NCBI GenBank assembly: GCA_028712365.1
Contig: JAQTQE010000012.1
Location: 1 to 46,291 of the forward strand
Length of the DNA stretch: 46,291 nucleotides
DNA from: a bacterium
Lineage (GTDB): Bacteria; CAYTYR01; UBA6262
Direction of reading: 5' to 3'
This document shows, piece by piece, positions 16,441 through 23,030 of this stretch. The position numbers and the translations under genes are program-made. The notes beneath the pieces were generated by a model. The model made no database searches. It was not told the DNA's origin and saw nothing but the letters and a program-made list of their open reading frames with translations. Each line of letters begins with the position of its first letter. Position 1 is the stretch's first letter.

Positions 16441-16803
16441 ATGAAAAGAATTTTAATAGTAGATGATGATCCGTTGATATTGGATTTATTCGAATTTAGT
16501 TTTGATCCGTCTAAGTTTGAAATTATCCGTGCCCATAATGGACGGGAAGGCCTGGAAAAAGCGCTTCAGGAGAAAGTGGACCTGATCTTACTGGATGTCA
16601 TGATGCCTGATCTTAATGGTTATGAAGTATGCAGGCGGATCAAGAATAATCCAGCTACCCGGGACACTAAAGTGATCATGGTTTCGGCCAAGGTTCAAAA
16701 AGAAGAAGTTGAACAGGGATTAAAAGCTGGAGCGGACGATTATATTACCAAACCTTTTGAACCACTGGGGCTGGCGGCAAAAATAACAAAACTACTGGAA
16801 TAA
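16441..16803 (+). CDS. Single-domain response regulator
   Basis: 120 residues comprising only a receiver domain: acidic pocket VDDDP, phospho-acceptor Asp in LILLDVMMPDLNG, Thr/Ser switch VSAK and conserved Lys in ITKPFEP. No DNA-binding or enzymatic output domain, so it acts by protein contact or as a phosphate shuttle. It follows the hybrid kinase by six bases and is its likely partner. The paired receiver 122 bases downstream is similar. Confidence 0.92.
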   Translation: MKRILIVDDDPLILDLFEFSFDPSKFEIIRAHNGREGLEKALQEKVDLILLDVMMPDLNGYEVCRRIKNNPATRDTKVIMVSAKVQKEEVEQGLKAGADDYITKPFEPLGLAAKITKLLE

Positions 16804-16862
16804 AGAAAGCAGTATATCGGGAAATCGAAAATAGACCGCAAGCGTATATACCTTTAGATTTT

Positions 16863-16884
16863 CCCTGCCTGACGGCAGGCAGGG
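16863..16884 (+). repeat. GC-rich palindromic repeat
   Basis: CCCTGCCTG (16863-16871) and CAGGCAGGG (16876-16884) are perfect nine-base arms around ACGG, in an otherwise A/T-rich gap between two receiver genes. A relative, CCTGCCGGCAGG, occurs at 44963-44974. A hairpin here could act in mRNA stability or partial termination before pilB. Confidence 0.65.
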
Positions 16885-16925
16885 CGGGCTCTAATTTTTA
16901 AGGAGTAAAAATTTAGGAGGATGAC

Positions 16926-17321
16926 ATGCCAGGCAAGAAAATATTGGTAGTAGAAGATGACGCCTTGATCAGAGAATTAGACCGGATCAATCTGGAAAGC
17001 GCTGGATTCGAGGTTGTCCAGGCGACGGATGGGTTCCAGGGATTGGAAATGGCCCGGACTGAAAATCCTGATTTGATCGTATTGGATATCATGCTACCTA
17101 AAATGGATGGATTTAAAGTTTGCCGTATCCTTAAATTTGATGACAAATATAAACATATTCCTATTATCATGCTGACCGCGCGAATCCAGGAAGTGGATAA
17201 AGAAACAGGTTTTAAGACCGGGGCTGACGGTTATATGACCAAACCATTTGAGCCTGAGGACTTGATCAAAAAAATAAACCAGATCTTAGCTGATGCTGAG
17301 AAAAAACCGGGGCCAAAATGA
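16926..17321 (+). CDS. Single-domain response regulator coupled to pilB
   Basis: 131 residues: receiver domain with VEDDA pocket, Asp in LIVLDIMLPKMDG, LTAR switch and MTKPFEPEDL. It is preceded by AGGAGG. Its TGA overlaps the ATG of pilB by four bases, so the two proteins are made together. That implies this receiver acts on the pilus assembly ATPase or on its regulation, as PilG/PilH-type receivers do in Pseudomonas. Direct interaction is an inference from gene coupling. Confidence 0.92.
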   Translation: MPGKKILVVEDDALIRELDRINLESAGFEVVQATDGFQGLEMARTENPDLIVLDIMLPKMDGFKVCRILKFDDKYKHIPIIMLTARIQEVDKETGFKTGADGYMTKPFEPEDLIKKINQILADAEKKPGPK

Positions 17322-19018
17322 AAGGTGATAAGAAAAAGTTGGGCGAAATTCTTGTTGATGCTGGCTTAGTCAGCAAGCAACAGATAGATGAAGCCTTACG
17401 GGTACAAAGAGAAACCGGTGAGCGACTGGGTAAGGTATTGGTGCGTCTGAATCTGCTTAATGAAGAAGCGCTGATAAGCTTTTTGGGAGAACAACTCGGG
17501 ATCCCTCATGTGGACCTTAAGGATTATCTGGTGGATCCAGATACTATTAGCCTGGTCCCGGAATTCGTAGCCAGGAAGCACCAACTTGTTCCTTTGTTTA
17601 AGATCGGTGATACCTTAACCGTAGCGATGGTGGATCCGCTGAACGTCTTTGCCATTGATGAAGTAAGCCTGAAGGCTGGTTGTACTGTAGAACCGGCATT
17701 AGCGACTGAAAGCGATATTAAGCGGGCTATTGACCAGTATTATGGCGTAACCGGGACTATGGATGAGGTAATCAAGAAGATAGAAGAAGAACAAGGCGAA
17801 CTGCTAGGTACCGGTGAGCATGATATTGAAAATAAAAAACTGGCCGAACTGGCTGAAGAAGCTCCGGTCATAAAACTCGTAAATTTACTCATTTTAAATG
17901 CCATTCGTGACGGGGCCAGTGATATTCACGTGGAACCGGAAGAAAATATGCTGCGTATACGTTACCGGATCGATGGGGTAATGCAGGAAGTTCCGGCACC
18001 ACCAAAAAATTTGCAAGCCGCGGTTATTTCCCGTCTCAAGATCATGAGTGAAATGGATATAGCTGAGAAAAGAGTACCACAGGATGGCCGTTTCAGGATC
18101 AAAGTTGAAAATCGCCAGGTAGATATGCGCGTATCCACTTTGCCTACTATTCACGGTGAAAACGTGGTCATGAGAATACTGGATGTTTCTAAAGCGCTTT
18201 TAGGCTTGGAACAGCTGGGATTTGCTCCTGATGTGTTGGAAGAGTTTACTAATACTATCCATAAGTCATATGGGATCGTCTTGGTCACCGGCCCGACAGG
18301 CAGTGGTAAGACCACTACGCTTTATAGCTCTTTGAACGTTATCAATACGGTGGATAAAAATATTATTACTGTAGAAGATCCGGTAGAATACCGGCTCAAG
18401 CTGATCCGTCAAGCCCAAGTCAATGTCAAAGCCGGGCTTACCTTTGCTTCCGGCTTGCGGGCGATTTTAAGGCAAGACCCTGATATTGTGATGGTGGGTG
18501 AAATCAGAGATGTGGAAACAGCGGAAATTGCCATTCAGGCTGCTTTAACCGGTCATTTAGTGTTTAGCACCCTGCATACGAATAACGCGCCTGGAGCCGC
18601 GACCAGATTAGTAGATATGGGCGTTGAGCCATTTCTGGTTTCTTCGTCTATCTTGGCGATCATTGGCCAGCGCCTGGTTCGTAAGATCTGCCCTAATTGT
18701 AAAGAAGAATACCAGCCGCCGGAAGCTTTACTGGTACAGGCTGGATTGGACCCGAAGCAAAAAGACCTGAAAGTATATCATGGCAAAGGTTGTAAGACCT
18801 GTTTAAATACCGGATATAAAGGACGGATATGTATATTTGAGTTGTTGTTGCCTAATGATAAGATCAGGAGTTTGATCGTGCAAAAAACATCCATGGATGT
18901 GATCAGGAAAGAGGCAGTGCTCGCGGGGATGAAAACAATGCGTGATGACGGACTGCTAAAAGTCAGACAAGGGATCACTACTGTTGAAGAAGTGATCAGG
19001 GCGACGCAAGAAGATTAA
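17318..19018 (+). CDS. pilB: Type IV pilus assembly ATPase PilB (MshEN-GspE type)
   Basis: 566 residues, the usual PilB length. The N-terminal MshEN-like domain (about 1-140) has two repeats, LGEILVDAGLVSKQQIDEAL and RLGKVLVRLNLLNEEAL, resembling the c-di-GMP-binding motif of MshE. The first Arg is Lys here. The secretion ATPase core has Walker A GPTGSGKTTTLYSSL (about residue 327), the Asp box ITVEDPVEYRL, Walker B DPDIVMVGEIRD and His box LVFSTLHTNNA. A CPNC...CKTC zinc module precedes the C-terminus. It powers pilus extension at the inner membrane and is translationally coupled to a receiver gene. PilT is not in this window. Confidence 0.95.
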   Translation: MKGDKKKLGEILVDAGLVSKQQIDEALRVQRETGERLGKVLVRLNLLNEEALISFLGEQLGIPHVDLKDYLVDPDTISLVPEFVARKHQLVPLFKIGDTLTVAMVDPLNVFAIDEVSLKAGCTVEPALATESDIKRAIDQYYGVTGTMDEVIKKIEEEQGELLGTGEHDIENKKLAELAEEAPVIKLVNLLILNAIRDGASDIHVEPEENMLRIRYRIDGVMQEVPAPPKNLQAAVISRLKIMSEMDIAEKRVPQDGRFRIKVENRQVDMRVSTLPTIHGENVVMRILDVSKALLGLEQLGFAPDVLEEFTNTIHKSYGIVLVTGPTGSGKTTTLYSSLNVINTVDKNIITVEDPVEYRLKLIRQAQVNVKAGLTFASGLRAILRQDPDIVMVGEIRDVETAEIAIQAALTGHLVFSTLHTNNAPGAATRLVDMGVEPFLVSSSILAIIGQRLVRKICPNCKEEYQPPEALLVQAGLDPKQKDLKVYHGKGCKTCLNTGYKGRICIFELLLPNDKIRSLIVQKTSMDVIRKEAVLAGMKTMRDDGLLKVRQGITTVEEVIRATQED

Positions 19019-19116
19019 GAATAAATTCGAATCTCTAAATCCGAAATTCTCCCCTGCTGATTTGTCTTACGGGACAAATCCAAAACGGCAGTGTTTAGTA
19101 TTTCGATATTAGAATT
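19019..19116 (+). repeat. Intergenic A/T-rich repeat with internal hairpin
   Basis: The gap between pilB and pilC holds GATTTGTC (19059-19066) and GACAAATC (19073-19080), perfect inverted arms around TTACGG, bracketed by CTGC and GCAG. Outer segments CTAAATCC...TTTAGTATTTCG resemble the element after tatD. The string ATTTGTCTTAC recurs at 25965, before pilQ. Confidence 0.5.
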
Positions 19117-19136
19117 TTGTGCTTGTAGGAGACAAT

Positions 19137-20345
19137 GTGCCGGTATTTGTTTATAAAGCCAGAGATGAACTAGGCAAACAGATCAAAGGGGTTATGGAAG
19201 CCAAGAATCGGGAGGCTTTGGCTACTAAACTTGGCAGTATCGGTTATTTTGTGACTGATATTACCGAACAGAAAGCAGCATTAAAACTCAGTTTTGGTGA
19301 ACGCTTTACTAAAGTTAAAACCGAAGACCTGATCCTCTTCAATGTGCAGTTAGCGAATATGATCGCCGCCGGTTTGTCATTATTGACCAGTTTGCGCACC
19401 CTTACTAAACAGGTGGAGAACCACAAGTTCCGGGAAGTGATCCAGGATGTCTATCGCAATATTGAGGCCGGCGGTACTTTTTCTGATTCTCTGGCTAAAC
19501 ATCCGAAGGTTTTTACACCATTAATGATCCATATGATCCATGCCGGCGAGGTTAGCGGCACCTTGGATAATGTTTTGAATCGTTTGGCTATCTTTGCTGA
19601 ACACCAGGCTGACCTGGAAGAAAGAATTAAAGGGGCTATGGTCTATCCGGTCATCCTGGTTATCGTAGGCTTTAGCGTGATCATGTTTTTGTCTATTTTT
19701 CTTATTCCAATGTTCGTTGATGTTTTTCTTAAAGCCGGGGTTACTTTGCCTCTGCCGACAAAAGTAGTATTTATTTTCAGCCAGATCGTTAAAAAATTCT
19801 GGTATGTGATCATTATCAGCGGCTTCGCGATCGCGGCGGGTCTCAAATATTACTTCGCTACTCCCGGGGGCACACTGGTCTTTGACAAATACCTATTAAA
19901 ACTTCCGGTTATTGGCTTGCTGGCCAGGAAACTGGCCATTGCCAGGTTTGCCCGTACTTTAGGGACATTAACAGCCAGCGGCGTGCCTATCCTGGAGAGC
20001 CTGGAAATAGTAGAAAAAGTAGTAGGCAATGAGATCATCTCCCGGGTGATCAAGCGGGTCAGGGAAGGGGTCAGTGAAGGCAGTAAGATCGCCGAGCCCC
20101 TGCGTATCAGCGAAGAGTTTCCTCCTGATACCATCCAGATGATCGCGGTAGGGGAAGAATCAGGAAGCTTGGACACAATGCTGACCAAGGTCGCTGATTT
20201 TTACGATACCAGCGTAAACTATAGTGTGAAAAAGCTGACCACCATGATCGAACCTTTATTCTTGATCCTGGTTGGATCAGCTGTGGGATTCCTGCTGGCC
20301 AGCGTATTCTTGCCTATGTTTGAGATGATGAAAGTGGTTAAATAA
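19137..20345 (+). CDS. pilC: Type IV pilus inner-membrane platform protein PilC
   Basis: 402 residues from GTG 19137. GGAG at 19128-19131 is correctly spaced for that codon, and the resulting MPVFVYKARDELGKQI is the classical PilC/GspF beginning, so I reject the upstream GTG at 19119. Two GspF domains (about 65-185 and 270-395) contain QLANMIAAGLSLLTSL, MIHAGEVSGTLDNVL, FARTLGTLTASGVPILESLE and AVGEESGSLDTML. Membrane helices lie near 170-190, 215-235 and 375-395. It is the platform that rotates or moves under PilB to insert pilins. Confidence 0.95.
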   Translation: MPVFVYKARDELGKQIKGVMEAKNREALATKLGSIGYFVTDITEQKAALKLSFGERFTKVKTEDLILFNVQLANMIAAGLSLLTSLRTLTKQVENHKFREVIQDVYRNIEAGGTFSDSLAKHPKVFTPLMIHMIHAGEVSGTLDNVLNRLAIFAEHQADLEERIKGAMVYPVILVIVGFSVIMFLSIFLIPMFVDVFLKAGVTLPLPTKVVFIFSQIVKKFWYVIIISGFAIAAGLKYYFATPGGTLVFDKYLLKLPVIGLLARKLAIARFARTLGTLTASGVPILESLEIVEKVVGNEIISRVIKRVREGVSEGSKIAEPLRISEEFPPDTIQMIAVGEESGSLDTMLTKVADFYDTSVNYSVKKLTTMIEPLFLILVGSAVGFLLASVFLPMFEMMKVVK

Positions 20346-20349
20346 GTCC

Positions 20350-20378
20350 TTGAATAATAGATGTGGAAGTGGTATATT
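20350..20378 (+). promoter_or_regulatory. Promoter of the major pilin gene
   Basis: TTGAAT (20350-20355), a 17-base spacer and TATATT (20373-20378), followed by ATAGAGAAAGGAGGTG. It sits right after the pilC stop and gives a very short leader with an ideal ribosome site. The core GTGGTATATTTTATAG is shared with the promoter at 180-208 and resembles that at 10408-10436. Confidence 0.75.
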
Positions 20379-20402
20379 TTATAGAGAAAGGAGGTGAATT
20401 AA

Positions 20403-20954
20403 ATGATGAATGTTTTTAAAAGCAAAAAAGGTTTTACCCTGATCGAACTTCTGATCGTCATGGCTATTATCGCTATTCTGATTGGTATTAGCCTGCCGCG
20501 GTTCAGAGGGATGCAAGATGAGGGGCAAAAATCTAAAGTAAGGTCAAACTTGGCTACCTTGAGAACTGCTGTGGAGGCCTATGCTGCTTCACCTCGTTCT
20601 AATGGTAGAACCAAATATCCTGATAACTCAGCTGTCAATGCGCAAGCCGCTTGGACTGCTCCTTATGCGATTGGTACAGGTTGGCAAGCGACGCATTTGT
20701 TGGAGAGCTCAACTGATGCGAGAAAGACAACGGGGCCGCCAATGCTTTCAGCGGAACTGACTGATCCGTTCTCGCCAGCAGCCGGGAATCAGGAATATCG
20801 CTATTATGTTAATGCTACCGGGTATTATGTTATTTGGTCGCTTGGGACAGGTCGTGTTAATCAAGTACCAACAGTGACCGCTGCCGGAGCAGTAACCTTC
20901 CCTGCGGGATCAACAGCTATTTTTGTGTCCAATGGTAATCCGCAGAGCAATTAG
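20403..20954 (+). CDS. Type IV major pilin (PilA/GspG-like)
   Basis: 183 residues. AAAGGAGGTG immediately precedes the double ATG. The leader MMNVFKSKKG ends in the cleavage site G|FTLIELLIVMAIIAILIGIS, with Glu5 and the standard N-terminal alpha-1 helix. SLPRFRGMQDEGQKSKVRSNL and LRTAVEAYAA are the alpha-1 continuation typical of PilA/GspG. The short head ends in a beta-rich YRYYVNATGYYVIWSLG segment as in GspG-like pilins. No cysteine pair forms a D-region loop. Own promoter, the best ribosome site in the region and position after pilC mark it as the likely main structural subunit. Confidence 0.9.
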   Translation: MMNVFKSKKGFTLIELLIVMAIIAILIGISLPRFRGMQDEGQKSKVRSNLATLRTAVEAYAASPRSNGRTKYPDNSAVNAQAAWTAPYAIGTGWQATHLLESSTDARKTTGPPMLSAELTDPFSPAAGNQEYRYYVNATGYYVIWSLGTGRVNQVPTVTAAGAVTFPAGSTAIFVSNGNPQSN

Positions 20955-20986
20955 TTTTTAAATAAAGTAATTATTTTGGATTGGGT

Positions 20987-21038
20987 GCATAAGGTGGCTA
21001 CTTAAGTTTTTAATAAAACCTCAAGTAGCCACCTATGC
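20987..21038 (+). other. Strong hairpin separating major pilin from minor pilin genes
   Basis: GCATA (20987-20991) pairs with TATGC (21034-21038), and GGTGGCTACTT (20993-21003) pairs with AAGTAGCCACC (21023-21033), with one bulged A. An inner GTTTT/AAAAC stem extends it. No T-run follows, so it is not a classical terminator. It would protect the major pilin transcript's 3' end or dampen transcription into the minor pilin genes. Confidence 0.7.
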
Positions 21039-21054
21039 CTATTGATAGGTAAAA

Positions 21055-21432
21055 ATGAGCAACCATAACCAAGGTTTTACAATTATGGAAATAATTTTTG
21101 CTTTTGCTCTTTTAGCTGTTGGTCTAGTTGAAGGAGCAATACTTTTAAGCAAGGGTGGATTTAATAACTCCATAACCGGCAAAAATGTGGTAGCCCTGAC
21201 TTTGGCGAAAGAAAGAATTGAAAACATCAAGAACATGCCTTATGCCGGCGTAGCCTCTGCCGCTGGCGTTTTTCCCGTTCCTTATGATAGTTATTTTTAT
21301 CAGGTTATTGTCACGGCATTGCCGGGTCCTTCTGCGGAGACAAAAGATGTCTATGTAGTTGTATCCTCTAGTACCGCCCAACAGGGGGTTGGTACATCAG
21401 TAAATTTGGAAACTTTCATTGCTAATTACTAA
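21055..21432 (+). CDS. Type IV minor pilin, PilV-type
   Basis: 125 residues. Leader MSNHNQG with site G|FTIMEIIFAFALLAVGLVEG; the FT(I/L)xE start and a hydrophobic helix are standard. NVVALTLAKERIENIKNMPYAG resembles the ALxLAxxRIExLRxxxF stretch seen in PilV/GspI-type minor pilins. It is followed directly by PilW- and PilX-like genes, the usual minor-pilin order. The ribosome site is weak (AGGT). Confidence 0.85.
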   Translation: MSNHNQGFTIMEIIFAFALLAVGLVEGAILLSKGGFNNSITGKNVVALTLAKERIENIKNMPYAGVASAAGVFPVPYDSYFYQVIVTALPGPSAETKDVYVVVSSSTAQQGVGTSVNLETFIANY

Positions 21433-21472
21433 CTTTTTATCATATATTAGGCAATACTTTTAGAGGTGGAAT

Positions 21473-22030
21473 ATTATCCTCAACCGGAAGGGCATCACTG
21501 TTATAGAATTATTAATATCTATTGCGCTCCTGTCGATTCTTTTAGTAATAACCGTATCTTTTTACCCTTTAGCTATAAAAACATGGACTAGCGGTAAAGA
21601 TAATTATCAATTAAGAAGTGAATTGTCCCAGGCTAGGGATCTGATGAGTAATTACTTATTGAAAGCAAGTACTTTCACTATTATAAATTCAGGGATAATT
21701 ACTTTCAGTGCCAATGTAGACCAGACAAGTCCAGCAGCGGAATCCTGTATGTTCTATCTTTATAACTCAAATGACTCTGTCTGGCCGGCGACTTATTCTC
21801 GCGCTTCGTATGAACTACGTTTCATGACCTATACAGGGCTCCCATCTTTTGGCCAAGGACGTTCAATTCTAGGCGATACCACTACTAATCTAGCTTATCC
21901 ACATGGTTTGTTGCGGCCTCCGTCTACATATTTTTCCAGCAGTGGCAGTTTGATAACTATTTCCTTAAGTGAGACTAAAAATAAGGAAAACATGAATATA
22001 ATTTTTAATGTGCATCCACGGAACCTATGA
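21473..22030 (+). CDS. Type IV minor pilin, PilW/GspJ-type, with apparent AUU start
   Basis: 185 residues if started at ATT 21473. The ORF track begins only at TTG 21623, which would remove the pilin helix. Reading upstream in the same frame gives NRKG|ITVIELLISIALLSILLV, a textbook prepilin site with Glu5, then PLAIKTWTSGKDNYQLRSEL. An in-frame TAG at 21461-21463 bounds it. Between that stop and the cleavage site there is no ATG, GTG, TTG or CTG, only AGG TGG AAT ATT ATC CTC. AGAGG at 21462-21466 is spaced correctly for ATT. So the gene uses AUU (or AUC), or the assembly has an error at the start. It overlaps neither neighbour and ends one base before the PilX-like ATG. Confidence 0.8.
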   Translation: MILNRKGITVIELLISIALLSILLVITVSFYPLAIKTWTSGKDNYQLRSELSQARDLMSNYLLKASTFTIINSGIITFSANVDQTSPAAESCMFYLYNSNDSVWPATYSRASYELRFMTYTGLPSFGQGRSILGDTTTNLAYPHGLLRPPSTYFSSSGSLITISLSETKNKENMNIIFNVHPRNL

Positions 22031-22031
22031 C

Positions 22032-23018
22032 ATGCTAAAAAAACATAATAACAATCAGGGATTTGCTCTGCTTTTTGTCTTTTTTTTCGTTATTTTAGTA
22101 GCTGGTATAGTAGTAGCCTTTCTGGAATTGACTTCTCAAAGTACTTCTGATTTTAGTACCAATCAAACAGAAGAACAAGCTTTTTACGCGGCTGAAGCAG
22201 CCCAGGCCAGGGCTGTTCAATATTTACAAAATGACTGGTCAGGAATATGGAATACTATTTTGCCTGTTTCCGGGGATTTGATCACCTGGTACAATCCCCA
22301 GTATAATACCTTTGTTTTTGGTCCAATTACGGAAGCTTTGTACACAAAGAATTCAATAAACTATGATTTTATTGTAGATATTTGGAATCTGGCTTATAGA
22401 GGAAATCCAGCGCCTTTTGGCGTGACGACAGCTACAGTTAGTAGTACCCAAGCGGCTAATGCCGCAGAGAGAGCTATTAATGGCCAGGTCGGTAATGGGC
22501 AATTTTGGCGTTCGGCGCCACCTTGGTCAGCGCAATCGATCCGCATAAATTTTCCGGCTGGATCTAATTATACGATAGGTATTTGTAGGTTCAGGTCTTT
22601 GCAAGGCGGTGGTAACCAGGTTCCCATGAATTATAGCTGGACCATTACGCCAGCTGCCGGTCTTCCCACAGTAATTAATGTTAATGGGAATGCAGCTGCG
22701 GAAAAGTATGATTTTTTCACTCCAGTAGCTAATGTAGTTTCAGTGCAATTGGATATCACCGCGATAACCGGAGGCGCTAGTGTCCGTATCGATGAAATAG
22801 AGATCCCCTGGATTCGCATCCGCTCCTGTTGCCGAAACAAAAGCAGATTCGGGTCAAGTTATTCGGGAAGATATATTCGCAACTGCGTGCTAACTAATAG
22901 TCGCACTGTTCCGGTAACAATAACAAAAATAACTCCTAGTGCTTTGTCCGGTACTAATATTACTTCCATTTGGGATGAGATCAGTTATAATTCTTACCGT
23001 ACAACCAGCACATTTTAG
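22032..23018 (+). CDS. PilX-like minor pilin with F5/8-type C-terminal domain and likely compensated frameshifts
   Basis: 328 residues from ATG 22032. The leader ends NNNQG|FALLFVFFFVILVAGIVVAF and continues to EEQAFYAAEAAQARAVQYL, the PilX signature. The middle (AERAINGQVGNGQFWRSAPP...IRINFPAGSNYTIG) resembles a discoidin/F5-8C ligand-binding fold ending in VRIDEIEIP. After this the frame gives an odd Cys/Arg/Ser-rich stretch. Reading one base over for about 80 bases gives the natural ASAPVAETKADSGQVIREDI, before the original frame resumes as TNSRTVPVTITKI. Two opposite one-base changes (an extra C near 22805, one missing base near 22888) would explain this. Last minor pilin before pilM; probable adhesin-like tip subunit. 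Confidence 0.8.
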   Translation: MLKKHNNNQGFALLFVFFFVILVAGIVVAFLELTSQSTSDFSTNQTEEQAFYAAEAAQARAVQYLQNDWSGIWNTILPVSGDLITWYNPQYNTFVFGPITEALYTKNSINYDFIVDIWNLAYRGNPAPFGVTTATVSSTQAANAAERAINGQVGNGQFWRSAPPWSAQSIRINFPAGSNYTIGICRFRSLQGGGNQVPMNYSWTITPAAGLPTVINVNGNAAAEKYDFFTPVANVVSVQLDITAITGGASVRIDEIEIPWIRIRSCCRNKSRFGSSYSGRYIRNCVLTNSRTVPVTITKITPSALSGTNITSIWDEISYNSYRTTSTF

Positions 23019-23030
23019 AGGAAAATAGGC

